Source of the DNA: Auanema rhodensis
Taxonomy: Eukaryota; Nematoda; Chromadorea; Rhabditida; Rhabditidae
Reading direction: 5' to 3'
NCBI GenBank assembly: GCA_964057225.1
Contig: OZ059895.1
Location: 17,823,688 to 17,887,687, forward strand
Length of the DNA stretch: 64,000 nucleotides
Under the pieces are notes generated by a model, which had not been told where the DNA came from, made no database searches, and saw nothing but the letters and a program-made list of their open reading frames with translations. Below are positions 38,883 through 50,000 of the stretch, piece after piece. A program made the translations under genes and the position numbers. Position 1 is the stretch's first letter; every line of letters begins with the position of its first letter.

Positions 38883-39045
38883 ATTTTTTTTCTTTCTGAA
38901 CACCTCAGTTTGAAGAAATAACATCTGTAAATCAATTCAAAATTACCCTCAACTGCTGAGCTTCGCCTCGTTCTTGTTTCTATTTGTTTCATATTGTTCA
39001 TCCACCAACAGTGACTGTATAGAAATATTTTTCTATCTTATTGTA

Positions 39046-39117
39046 GCCTCTATAGCTCAGTGGCAGAGCGTTGGTCTTGTAAACCAAAGGTCGGTGGTTC
39101 AATCCCGCCTGGAGGCA
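39046..39117 (+). tRNA. tRNA-Thr (UGU)
   Basis: Consensus copy. Confidence 0.94.
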
Positions 39118-39279
39118 ATTTTTTTTCTTTCTGAACACCTCAGTTTGAAGAAATAACATCTGTAAATCAATTCAAAACTACCCTCAACTGCTGAGCTTCG
39201 CCTCGTTCTTGTTTCTATTTGTTGCATATTGTTCATCCACAAACAGTGACTGTATAGAAATATTTTTTTCCTTATTGTA

Positions 39280-39351
39280 GCCTCTATAGCTCAGTGGCAG
39301 AGCGTTGGTCTTGTAAACCAAAGGTCGGTGGTTCAATCCCGCCTGGAGGCA
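39280..39351 (+). tRNA. tRNA-Thr (UGU)
   Basis: Consensus copy; spacer upstream reads tttgttgcat. Confidence 0.94.
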
Positions 39352-39514
39352 ATTTTTTTTCTTTCTGAACACCTCAGTTTGAAGAAATAACATCTGTAAA
39401 TCAATTCAAAATTACCCTCAACTGCTGAGCTTCGCCTCGTTCTTGTTTCTATTTGTTTCATATTGTTCATCCACCAACAGTGACTGTATAGAAATATTTT
39501 TCTATCTTATTGTA

Positions 39515-39542
39515 GCCTCTATAGCTCAGTCGCCTGGAGGCA
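39515..39542 (+). pseudogene. Truncated tRNA-Thr, 44-bp deletion
   Basis: Followed by a private spacer change (aataaaatctg). Confidence 0.92.
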
Positions 39543-39705
39543 ATTTTTTTTCTTTCTGAACACCTCAGTTTGAAGAAATAAAATCTGTAAATCAATTCAA
39601 AATTACCCTCAACTGCTGAGCTTCGCCTCGTTCTTGTTTCTATTTGTTGCATATTGTTCATCCACAAACAGTGACTGTATAGAAATATTTTTCTATCTTA
39701 TTGTA

Positions 39706-39733
39706 GCCTCTATAGCTCAGTCGCCTGGAGGCA
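39706..39733 (+). pseudogene. Truncated tRNA-Thr, 44-bp deletion
   Basis: Adjacent deleted unit. Confidence 0.92.
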
Positions 39734-39896
39734 ATTTTTTTTCTTTCTGAACACCTCAGTTTGAAGAAATAACATCTGTAAATCAATTCAAAATTACCCT
39801 CAACTGCTGAGCTTCGCCTCGTTCTTGTTTCTATTTGTTGCATATTGTTCATCCACAAACAGTGACTGTATAGAAATATTTTTATTCCTTATTGTA

Positions 39897-39968
39897 GCCT
39901 CTATAGCTCAGTGGCAGAGCGTTGGTCTTGTAAACCAAAGGTCGGTGGTTCAATCCCGCCTGGAGGCA
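39897..39968 (+). tRNA. tRNA-Thr (UGU)
   Basis: Consensus copy with 5' flank tttttattcctta. Confidence 0.94.
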
Positions 39969-40131
39969 ATTTTTTTTCTTTCTGAACACCTCAGTTTGAA
40001 GAAATAACATCTGTAAATCAATTCAGAATTACCCTCAACTGCTGAGCTTCGCCTCGTTCTTGTTTCTATTTGTTTCATATTGTTCATCCACAAACAGTGA
40101 CTGTATAGAAATATTTTTCTATCTTATTGTA

Positions 40132-40203
40132 GCCTCTATAGCTCAGTGGCAGAGCGTTGGTCTTGTAAACCAAAGGTCGGTGGTTCAATCCCGCCTGGAG
40201 GCA
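40132..40203 (+). tRNA. tRNA-Thr (UGU)
   Basis: Consensus copy; spacer variant cagaattac on both sides. Confidence 0.94.
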
Positions 40204-40366
40204 ATTTTTTTTCTTTCTGAACACCTCAGTTTGAAGAAATAACATCTGTAAATCAATTCAGAATTACCCTCAACTGCTGAGCTTCGCCTCGTTCTTGTTT
40301 CTATTTGTTGCATATTGTTCATCCACAAACAGTGACTGTATAGAAATATTTTTATTCCTTTTTGTA

Positions 40367-40438
40367 GCCTCTATAGCTCAGTGGCAGAGCGTTGGTCTTG
40401 TAAACCAAAGGTCGGTGGTTCAATCCCGCCTGGAGGCA
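40367..40438 (+). tRNA. tRNA-Thr (UGU)
   Basis: Consensus copy; 5' flank ccttttt instead of ccttatt. Confidence 0.94.
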
Positions 40439-40620
40439 ATTTTTTTTCTTTCTGAACACCTCAGTTTGAAGAAATAACATCTGTAAATCAATTCAGAATT
40501 ACCCTCAACTCCTGAGCTTCGCCTCGTTCTTGTTTCTATTTGTTTCATATTGTTCATCCACAAACAGTGACTGAAAAGAAATAAGAAAGAAATATATAAA
40601 TATTTTTCTATCTTATTGTA

Positions 40621-40692
40621 GCCTCTATAGCTCAGTGGCAGAGCGTTGGTCTTGTAAACCAAAGGTCGGTGGTTCAATCCCGCCTGGAGGCA
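40621..40692 (+). tRNA. tRNA-Thr (UGU)
   Basis: Consensus copy, 254-bp spacing because of an A-rich insert in the 5' spacer. Confidence 0.94.
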
Positions 40693-40874
40693 ATTTTTTT
40701 TCTTTCTGAACACCTCAGTTTGAAGAAATAACATCTGTAAATCAATTCAGAATTACCCTCAACTCCTGAGCTTCGCCTCGTTCTTGTTTCTATTTGTTTC
40801 ATATTGTTCATCCACAAACAGTGACTGAAAAGAAATAAGAAAGAAATATATAAATATTTTTCTATCTTATTGTA

Positions 40875-40946
40875 GCCTCTATAGCTCAGTGGCAGAGCGT
40901 TGGTCTTGTAAACCAAAGGTCGGTGGTTCAATCCCGCCTGGAGGCA
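40875..40946 (+). tRNA. tRNA-Thr (UGU)
   Basis: Duplicate of the 254-bp unit before it. Confidence 0.94.
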
Positions 40947-41109
40947 ATTTTTTTTCTTTCTGAACACCTCAGTTTGAAGAAATAACATCTGTAAATCAAT
41001 TCAGAATTACCCTCAACTGCTGAGCTTCGCCTCGTTCTTGTTTCTATTTGTTGCATATTGTTCATCCACAAACAGTGACTGTATAGAAATATTTTTCTAT
41101 CTTATTGTA

Positions 41110-41181
41110 GCCTCTATAGCTCAGTGGCAGAGCGTTGGTCTTGTAAACCAAAGGTCGGTGGTTCAATCCCGCCTGGAGGCA
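41110..41181 (+). tRNA. tRNA-Thr (UGU)
   Basis: Consensus copy. Confidence 0.94.
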
Positions 41182-41343
41182 ATTTTTTTTCTTTCTGAAC
41201 ACCTCAGTTTGAAGAAATAACATCTGTAAATCAATTCAAAACTACCCTCAACTGCTGAGCTTCGCCTCGTTCTTGTTTCTATTTGTTGCATATTGTTCAT
41301 CCACAAACAGTGACTGTATAGAAATATTTTTTTCCTTATTGTA

Positions 41344-41415
41344 GCCTCTATAGCTCAGTGGCAGAGCGTTGGTCTTGTAAACCAAAGGTCGGTGGTTCAA
41401 TCCCGCCTGGAGGCA
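41344..41415 (+). tRNA. tRNA-Thr (UGU)
   Basis: Consensus copy. Confidence 0.94.
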
Positions 41416-41578
41416 ATTTTTTTTCTTTCTGAACACCTCAGTTTGAAGAAATAACATCTGTAAATCAATTCAAAATTACCCTCAACTGCTGAGCTTCGCC
41501 TCGTTCTTGTTTCTATTTGTTTCATATTGTTCATCCACCAACAGTGACTGTATAGAAATATTTTTCTATCTTATTGTA

Positions 41579-41606
41579 GCCTCTATAGCTCAGTCGCCTG
41601 GAGGCA
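41579..41606 (+). pseudogene. Truncated tRNA-Thr, 44-bp deletion
   Basis: Isolated deleted unit. Confidence 0.92.
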
Positions 41607-41768
41607 ATTTTTTTCTTTCTGAACACCTCAGTTTGAAGAAATAACATCTGTAAATCAATTCAAAATTACCCTCAACTGCTGAGCTTCGCCTCGTTCTTGT
41701 TTCTATTTGTTTCATATTGTTCATCCACAAACAGTGACTGTATAGAAATATTTTTCTATCTTATTGTA

Positions 41769-41840
41769 GCCTCTATAGCTCAGTGGCAGAGCGTTGGTCT
41801 TGTAAACCAAAGGTCGGTGGTTCAATCCCGCCTGGAGGCA
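41769..41840 (+). tRNA. tRNA-Thr (UGU)
   Basis: Counterpart of 35647 at +6122 bp. Confidence 0.94.
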
Positions 41841-42002
41841 TTTTTTTTCTTTCTGAACACCTTAGTTTGAAGAAATAACATCTGTAAATCAATTCAAAAC
41901 TACCCTCAACTGCTGAGCTTCGCCTCGTTCTTGTTTCTATTTGTTTCATATTGTTCATCCACCAACAGTGACTGTATAGAAATATTTTTCTATCTTATTG
42001 TA

Positions 42003-42030
42003 GCCTCTATAGCTCAGTCGCCTGGAGGCA
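42003..42030 (+). pseudogene. Truncated tRNA-Thr, 44-bp deletion
   Basis: Counterpart of 35881 at +6122 bp. Confidence 0.92.
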
Positions 42031-42192
42031 ATTTTTTTCTTTCTGAACACCTCAGTTTGAAGAAATAACATCTGTAAATCAATTCAAAATTACCCTCAAC
42101 TGCTGAGCTTCGCCTCGTTCTTGTTTCTATTTGTTTCATATTGTTCATCCACCAACAGTGACTGTATAGAAATATTTTTCTATCTTATTGTA

Positions 42193-42220
42193 GCCTCTAT
42201 AGCTCAGTCGCCTGGAGGCA
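42193..42220 (+). pseudogene. Truncated tRNA-Thr, 44-bp deletion
   Basis: Counterpart of 36071 at +6122 bp. Confidence 0.92.
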
Positions 42221-42402
42221 ATTTTTTTTCTTTCTGAACACCTCAGTTTGAAGAAATAACATCTGTAAATCAATTCAAAATTACCCTCAACTGCTGAGCT
42301 TCGCCTCGTTCTTGTTTCTATTTGTTTCATATTGTTCATCCACCAACAGTGACTGTATAGAAATAAGAAAGAAATATATAAATATTTTTATTCCTTATTG
42401 TA

Positions 42403-42474
42403 GCCTCTATAGCTCAGTGGCAGAGCGTTGGTCTTGTAAACCAAAGGTCGGTGGTTCAATCCCGCCTGGAGGCA
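42403..42474 (+). tRNA. tRNA-Thr (UGU)
   Basis: Consensus copy; hybrid spacer (normal gtatagaaat plus the A-rich insert), a likely recombination joint. Confidence 0.94.
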
Positions 42475-42656
42475 ATTTTTTTTCTTTCTGAACACCTCAG
42501 TTTGAAGAAATAACATCTGTAAATCAATTCAGAATTACCCTCAACTCCTGAGCTTCGCCTCGTTCTTGTTTCTATTTGTTTCATATTGTTCATCCACAAA
42601 CAGTGACTGAAAAGAAATAAGAAAGAAATATATAAATATTTTTCTATCTTGTTGTA

Positions 42657-42728
42657 GCCTCTATAGCTCAGTGGCAGAGCGTTGGTCTTGTAAACCAAAG
42701 GTCGGTGGTTCAATCCCGCCTGGAGGCA
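42657..42728 (+). tRNA. tRNA-Thr (UGU)
   Basis: Consensus copy; 5' flank cttgttgta. Confidence 0.94.
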
Positions 42729-42889
42729 TTTTTTTCATTCTGAACACCTCAGTTTGAAGAAATAACATCTGTAAATCAATTCAGAATTACCCTCAACTGC
42801 TGAGCTTCGCCTCGTTCTTGTTTCTATTTGTTTCATATTGTTCATCCACAAACAGTGACTGTATAGAAATATTTTTATATCTTATTGTA

Positions 42890-42961
42890 GCCTCTATAGC
42901 TCAGTGGCAGAGCGTTGGTCTTGTAAACCAAAGGTCGGTGGTTCAATCCCGCCTGGAGGCA
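42890..42961 (+). tRNA. tRNA-Thr (UGU)
   Basis: Last copy before the retroelement, which begins 66 bp downstream in the spacer. Confidence 0.94.
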
Positions 42962-43023
42962 TTTTTTTTCTTTCTGAACACCTCAGTTTGAAGAAATAAC
43001 ATCTGTAAATCAATTCAAAACTA

Positions 43024-43027
43024 CCCT
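43024..43027. repeat. Target-site duplication, left copy (ccct)
   Basis: The same ccct follows the right LTR at 55097. Removing the element plus one copy restores the 234-bp unit spacing exactly (42890 to 55197). Confidence 0.85.
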
Positions 43028-43393
43028 CGTTCCATTATGCTCCTACGTATATTGAACAGACCATTGTAGTCTGCTCAACTACGCGTATAGTATTCCATAA
43101 GTGTAGCGGTATGGAAACAGAGCATAAGGATTACATAAGATAAGGAAATATATAGGTTTATTATACACAATACAATATCATTACAATACAATAACACAAG
43201 TATAAAGTAAACTACATTTACAAGACAAAGACTAATATATAAGATTAACTAAGTTAGATGCAAACCGTCCATGGGCTTGCAAAGGGGCGAACTCCCGAAT
43301 AGGGGCATGAGGGAAGGCGGTGCCATTCCTCATTCCTCTAGTCGGTCTGGCTCTAACCCTGTAGTTACATATATAGAGTCTCCGAATGGAACG
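43028..43393 (-). repeat. 3' LTR
   Basis: 366 bp, by eye identical to the copy at 54731-55096, bounded by the 7-bp inverted repeat CGTTCCA/TGGAACG. Confidence 0.92.
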
Positions 43394-43404
43394 TGCCCTT
43401 TTTC
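43394..43404 (-). other. Polypurine tract
   Basis: GAAAAAGGGCA on the element's sense strand, directly before the 3' LTR; the same motif precedes the LTR of the second element (58298-58308). Confidence 0.8.
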
Positions 43405-43410
43405 AAAGAT

Positions 43411-43428
43411 TGTCGCGACCTCGCGATA
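43411..43428 (-). other. Conserved GC-rich inverted-repeat motif before the polypurine tract
   Basis: Sense TATCGCGAGGTCGCGACA. It matches 16 of 18 positions in the second element (58273-58290), where it is a perfect 7-bp inverted repeat. Confidence 0.6.
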
Positions 43429-44093
43429 TTTTAAACAAAAATTTTGGGCTTATATGTAACTGAGTTTTAGAGTTCAATTGTTTTAGCTTCACAATAACTA
43501 TAGTATGATAGAGTTTTAGTTAGTATACAAACAAAATTACAATAATTTATAAGAAGGGTTCAATATAATATGAAGTGACGATGAATTAGAATATTATTAA
43601 TTTCATAAATTAATTATCTTAATATTCAAGCATTTCCTAATAGAGATTGTAGAATAAGGGGCTAGTAATGAATGGGAATATGTTATTATTTTGACTAATG
43701 GTCTCAAGAAGTACTCATTTCTAAATTGAACCGAGATTATGATTTAATAATGTGTCTCCATATGTCTCCCAGAGTGAATCCTTGATTACTAATGGAGACT
43801 ACCACTTAAGATGAAATTGTGGTTGATACGCCTACCAGTGTTTATCTCATCTTATTTGGAGAGGCACATGGAGCTCGGATGGTTGTCAAAATGTCCTCTA
43901 GTCCGCATAGGATTACGGTAACTTGGAACCATTAGTCATAACATCTCCTCGTTTAGAATTTGCCTTATTTTTCCTTTCTCAATCTCTATTAAATGCTATT
44001 TTTATTTTGAATGTTATTTAGTATTAATTTTTTTTTCTCTAATTCATCTTTATTTTGTTACAATAATTTAAATAACGTAGCATTATCTTGTTG
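43429..44093 (-). other. 3' untranslated region of the retroelement
   Basis: AT-rich sequence between the polyprotein stop and the hairpin motif; no open frame or domain recognised. Confidence 0.7.
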
Positions 44094-47000
44094 TTATTCT
44101 TCTTCATTCCTCGGAAGCCATATTTCGTCTTCATTTTCATCTTCTGGCTCTGTATCTATGCTATCCTTGTTGTTCCTGTTGATCACTTCTATTATTTCGA
44201 TGTCGCTATCTTCTTCTGCTTGACTTTCTCGAAATCTTGCGCGAGTGTTGTAAGAGATGTTTTGTGAAGCAGGAGAGAAGATTTTCAAGTTATCTTTGTG
44301 GATATCTTGTAGTTTTCCTGATGAATTTCTGATTTGAACTTTTGATCCTTCTACGTTGATGACTTCGTATGGTCCATCATAGCTTTTCCGAAGCTTTTGG
44401 CCGATTTGGTGTGATTTTATAGTCGTCATCACCATGTCGCCCGGTTGAATGTCTCTATGGTGTGCTCTTTGCGTTCTATCTTTCTTCTTTTTCGCATTTT
44501 CTTGATTTTTAGCTATGCGGTTCTTTATTATTTCGTCTCTCTTGTCCATATCTGGTCTTCTTTGGAGTAATTCTTCAGAAATTTCTTGAATTTTGGTGAT
44601 CGTTTCTGGTAATTCAGCGTCCATTGACATTCTGCATTCTTTACCGAATAATGCAATGTAAGGCGCAATCCCTGTAGTCGCGTGCTGAATATTGTTAATA
44701 GCAAAAGTGATTTTTGGTAATACAGTATCCCAGTCACTAAGGTCCTCTTTTAAGTAGTGGGTTAATCCTTCTTCGAGGGTTCTGTGAAGTCTTTCCACTT
44801 GTCCATTTGAGTTCTTTTGGTGTGGTAGTGTTGGTTCATGTTTGATTCCAAGTTTAGTACACATTTCTTCGAACTTTTTGGATACAAAGTTCGAACCTCT
44901 ATCGGTGATCAAGCGATGGGGTGGTCCAAAAATGTAAACGAAATGTCGTAGAAATCGGTCAATTGTGATTTCCGTTGTTATTTGTGGTACAGCAATTGTT
45001 GTTGACCATTTTGTAAATGCGTCTTGCATGGTAATGACGTAGGTACAGTTTCTTTTTGAAGGGGGAAATGGTCCCATTACGTCCATGTGGACTCGTTCAA
45101 ATGGCTTGCTTGGTATCTCAAAATGACCTATTGGTTGTACCGTCATGGAATGTGGATCTTTTTTTCTTTGAGCACATTTAATGCAGTTCTTGATGAATAT
45201 AGTAATGTCGTTCTGCATATTTGTCCAATAGAATCTTCTTAGAATTGCTTCTTTTGTTTTAATAATTCCTTGATGTGCTGCAATTGTAGGATCCTCATGA
45301 AAAACTTTGATTATTTCCTCAATTATGGGGTGTTCTTGTGGTATTACGATAGCGGGTTGTGGCTTTTTGTCTGTTGGTTTTGTATAGAGCAAGTCATTTA
45401 TGACACAATATCTGTCATTAGCTGTCATGTTCTTTTGTGCTCTATATTCAATCTCCGCTATCGTCCGTTTAATCCAAGGGGTGCTTAGTTGAATTTCCTT
45501 TATTGTTGGTGTATTTATGGCGTTAATGTGAATTTCTTCCATTTTCTTCTTCTTTGTTTCCGGCTTAGCATCGTTAGCTTCTTCACCTATATATCGAGAT
45601 AGAGCATCGCATACTTTATTTAATTGGCCTGCGCGATATTTTATTTCAATATCATATTCTTGGATGACCAGCTGGAACTTCGCAAGACGACCAAATAAGT
45701 CTCTGCGTGTCATTAAGCTGGTGAGAGGTCGATGGTCCGTAATACATATAGTATGAGTTCCAAGAATGTATGTACGGAATTGATTTAATGCATATACAAG
45801 GCCTAATGCTTCTATCTCGATTGGTGCGTAGTTACGTTCGGCTTTAACTAGTTTTCTGCTTGCAAATGCGATAGGGTGTAGATTTTTCAGAGGTTGTTTT
45901 GGATCTTCCGGTTGTAATAATACAGCACCTATGGCGATGTTACTACCGTCGCTTTCAACTATAAACAAGCGGTCCGATTTAGGTGGGCTTAAAACGGGTG
46001 CCTGTATTAAACTTCTTTTAAGGAGGTCTAAAGCTTCTTGATGTTTGTTTTCCCATTTGAATTCAGTATCTGCCTTTGTCAGATCGTATAAAGGGCTTGC
46101 GATACGTGCAAAATCTTTCATGAATTTGCGAAAGAATCCAACCATTCCCAAGAATGCTCGTACACCTGTTGCATTCTTTGGTGCCGGATAATCTTGTATG
46201 GCGGCGACTTTTTGAGGGTCAGGTTTTATACCTTGACGTCCAACAATAAGTCCTAGAAATTTCACTTCTGGTTGAGCAAAAGCGCATTTCTTAAGCTTTA
46301 TCTTCATTCCCAATTCTTCTACTGCTTGCAGTAAATCATCGATATCTTTGAGATGTTGTTCTCTTGTATCAGATATAACTAATAGATCATCCAAATAAAC
46401 AAATAGTTTACAAGAACATTTACTTTGCAAATACCTTACTGCTGTTTGAAAGGTATGAGGGGCTCCACAAAGGCCCATCGGCATCCGTTTGTACTGGTAT
46501 GTGCCGGATGTGGTCGTAAATGCTGTTAGTGGTCGATCTGATTTTCTCAAGGATATTTGAAAAAATCCTGACACTAAATCGAAGTTTGAGAAAAATTGGG
46601 CGCCTGCTGCCAAATCAACTATGTCAGAAATGCTTGGAATGACATAAGTTTGCTTGCGTGTGACATTATTTAAAGCTCGAAAATCTGTCACAAACCTATA
46701 CGTGTCATCTTTCTTCTTAACTAGTACTACAGGGCTATTAAATAGAGATGTAGAAGGCTCTATTATGCCTTGCTCAAGCATTTCTTTGACTTGTTTTTCA
46801 ATTTCTTCCTGTTTTCCTAAGGGAATACGTGTTATTCTCGGCTTTGGCATATCCATATCTGTTCTCAATGGTATGGTATGCTCTATAGAACCTTTAAATA
46901 AGCCTATTTTCCTGTCCTCGTTAAGAAATGCCTCACGATGGCTTTCAATTATTTTTGTAAGCTCATGTTTTTCTTCTTTCGTGAGATCAGCATTCTCTAG

Positions 47001-50000
47001 ATCAAGATCTTTTATGAAGTCTCTTGGAAAATATGGTAGTTTACTCTCCCAATCGGCTTCTGGCGGAACATATGGTAGAATTGGCTTATGCTTAAAGGGT
47101 TCACAAGCCGGAATTTCTCCAATTATTGCCTGTCCGATGACTGAATTAGCTTCCATAGCTATTGTTTCATCGGTATTGTTACGGAACATAACATATACTC
47201 CACTGGTATCACGAAACGCAGTTGGATATAATGATTTTAATGCGCTTCCACTATCCCCTAAGACAACCACTTCGTTAGATTCTAGTGGTTTATCTGTCTT
47301 TATTGGGATAGGTGCCTCTTCATCAGGCTTTAATGTTTTTGTTCTTAAATTAATGATATTCACAGTTATCTCCGTATGCTTAATAGATTCGTTTCCTATT
47401 AATGGGATGGCATTGTTTCCAATCTCCAACCTCTTCTTGGATGGTTTAAGGCTGACGTCGATGTTTTCGCTGTCAAGCGCTTTCATGAAATCTAGTCCAA
47501 TCAAAGCAGGAGCAGGACAGTCACGATCGTTTGAGACCAAAAAGGTGTGTTCGATCTCGTAGCCGGCAATTTCAATTACAAGATTTATCTTTCCATAAAA
47601 TGTGAAAGTGGACTTGTTGGCTGCCATCGCTACTAAATGTCTCTTCTTGACATTTTCAGCCATGTTCAGATATTTGAGGGTGGAGAGCCTAACATATGAC
47701 ACTGATGAGCCTGAATCCCATAAAGCTAAAATCAGTTTATCTTCAACTGATATATATATTAATGGTAACTTTGTTTCCGCTGATGCAATAGAAGCAACAA
47801 ATGGTATTGCGATTGGAATAAATGTTACTAAAGCAGGATAGTATTGCTTCATGATGTTATCTGGCATCTGTTGGTCTGGGCGGCTTACAAGTTCCAATGT
47901 TTCTTCATAGCCTGGGGGCTCATTATCTATTTCATGGACATGCATTACGGTTAGTGGAGTGGCTCTGAAGAACCAAAATTTAGCAACAACGAAAAGAATT
48001 ATTAATACTGCGGCAATCGTGACTATTGATCCTATAAAGATGAGTGTTCTCTCAATTGAACCTATTAGAAATTGTTTTACGCTAGTCCAGGCGGAAGTTG
48101 TGAACTCAGCTGCTTTAGAGATATAGTCACTGCCCTTTTTCAAAAGATTAAAGGCTGACGTAATCTTTGGATCGTTGTGAATAGTATGTAAAACATGGTT
48201 CTGTCGTATGGATGCTAAACTTGCTCCATATGCAATAGCTGTTGACATTGAGTAAACTCTCAATGATAAATTGGTGTATAAGTTAGCGCCTGTGAACTTT
48301 AAAGGTGTTAATTGGTGGTATTGCGCTTTATCAAAGAGTGATATTGGTTTTACTTCAACCGATCCATTTATATTTATCCATTCTCCATTTTGATAGTACA
48401 CATCTGTTGGTACATGTTCGCAATCTATCTCTTTTCCATGTGTTAATAAGTCTCTTGATCCTGGAGCAGCAAAATATAATCTCTCATCTTCTGTTATTAC
48501 TGGTGTTTCCAAATAGCATGTATCATTGATCTTATGATTATGATAAACAGCTTTAGGTTGAAGAGGTAAGCATATATGAACATGAACTATATCGCTGCCT
48601 ACGAAACGGGCTGCAATATCCTCTCTTCCTAAAATAGTCCTCATTGCTATTGTGGGTTCTATGTGTAAAATAGAACGCCATAGCTCGAGGTATCTATTTT
48701 GAATCTCACATATGGATTCATAAGATTCCATAAAATGTTTCTGTAGCTCTTCTTGTATGAGTGTTGTTGTATATTGTAGATGATCTTGAGCTATTCTGCG
48801 AGATACGTTGAGGTTGAATTGTATTTCGTTGTTCACTTTTGACGCTGTATACGTTGCCTGAGCCTGAATTTCTCTGGTTTCTACGGGTGGAGATGATGTT
48901 CTTTGTTTCCTTAAGGTTCGTGACGCCGTGTCAGTGACTGTTGCTAATGTTGTTGGCGAGAGAGTCGTAGTTATCACGGCTGTTGTCGTGTCAACTATGG
49001 TTGTCGTCGGAATCCGAGTCGTATAGCTTATAGTTGTCTCCTGAACTAGTGAAGCGGGTTTGTCCGTTGTTGTCGTTAATGACAGTCTTCTAGTCAGATA
49101 AGGCGGTGTTTCAATATCCTCTAACAGTGGTAAAAATGTTTTTATAAGTAGCTGGCGTGTATCCGCGCTTGGGGTTTGAATGCGAGGGTGGGGGCCCATC
49201 GATATACCGTAGTTAGAATCTTTATCTCGATATAGTTTGTTGGTATCTGGCACATTGATTGTTAATTGTCGGAACTTTTCATCATCTACGGCTGCTGCTG
49301 TTTTATTTGGCCTTATTACTCGCAATGTCATCAAGTTATGGTATAAGTAAAGTGTATTTCTAAGTACTATACGCTCATCAGCATTGTCAGTTGTTAAAGT
49401 TGGTCGGATAGGCGGCATGTTCACAAAGGATTTTAAAACCTCTTGCCTTGATGGTACCGACAGATTGTTTTCAAATATTACCGGTGTATAAGCTAGCTCC
49501 ATCGCTATGCTTTCGGCTCTTTCGCGGTAGGATCCGTCCTTTTCTAGTAGTTTTTCGTCAAATTCGTGTGCTGTTAATCTGTCACCTATCTGTTCTAATA
49601 ATTGTTGTGAGGTTAAATACCGTATAGCGCCGCGAGTGGTTGCTGCCAGTTCCTTTTGCGCAAGAAAATAAAGTATTGCTTCCTCAGGGTCGTGTATTTC
49701 GTATGTTTGAAGGAAACGTTGTATGGATTTATCAGATACGGGACTTCTTAAGAAGAAATAAAACTTCTCGGGATGTGCTGAAACCCAATCAATAATTGAA
49801 TATGAAGGGTTGACAGCTCGTCTGGCCTTTATAAGCGGTATTATCTGATAAATACCAGGATTACTCATCACCGGTCGTAAGAAAGGATAAGGACAAATAT
49901 TTAATATTAAAGTTTCAAAATCTTCCTGTTTTTGTATCCACTCCTTGTTTAATTCAACCGTGCATTCCGCAATTGCTCTTTTATCTCTTTTCGCCGGAAG

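Larger units (their letters stand above)
34800..43027 (+). repeat. tRNA-Thr tandem array, left part (+ units)
   Basis: Tandem units of about 234 bp: a 72-bp tRNA-Thr(UGU) gene, a T-run, and a conserved spacer (cacctcagtttgaag to cttattgta). Deleted units are about 190 bp, and three spacings of 254 bp come from units with an insert (aaataagaaagaaatatata). There are 24 full and 13 truncated tRNA copies. Higher-order blocks recur: the series at 35413, 35647, 35881 and 36071 repeats at +1978 bp (37391, 37625, 37859, 38049), and part of it at +6122 bp. Confidence 0.97.

Noticed and set aside
34800..43027. CRISPR-like regular repeats
   Set aside because: Units are about 234 bp, contain tRNA genes, have no unique spacers, and the genome is eukaryotic.
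43271..43459. 62-residue frame in the LTR (also at 54974)
   Set aside because: Runs across the LTR and its edge; no domain, and present only because the LTR is duplicated.
46654..47562. 302-residue + strand frame
   Set aside because: Antisense shadow of the protease-RT part of the retroelement polyprotein.
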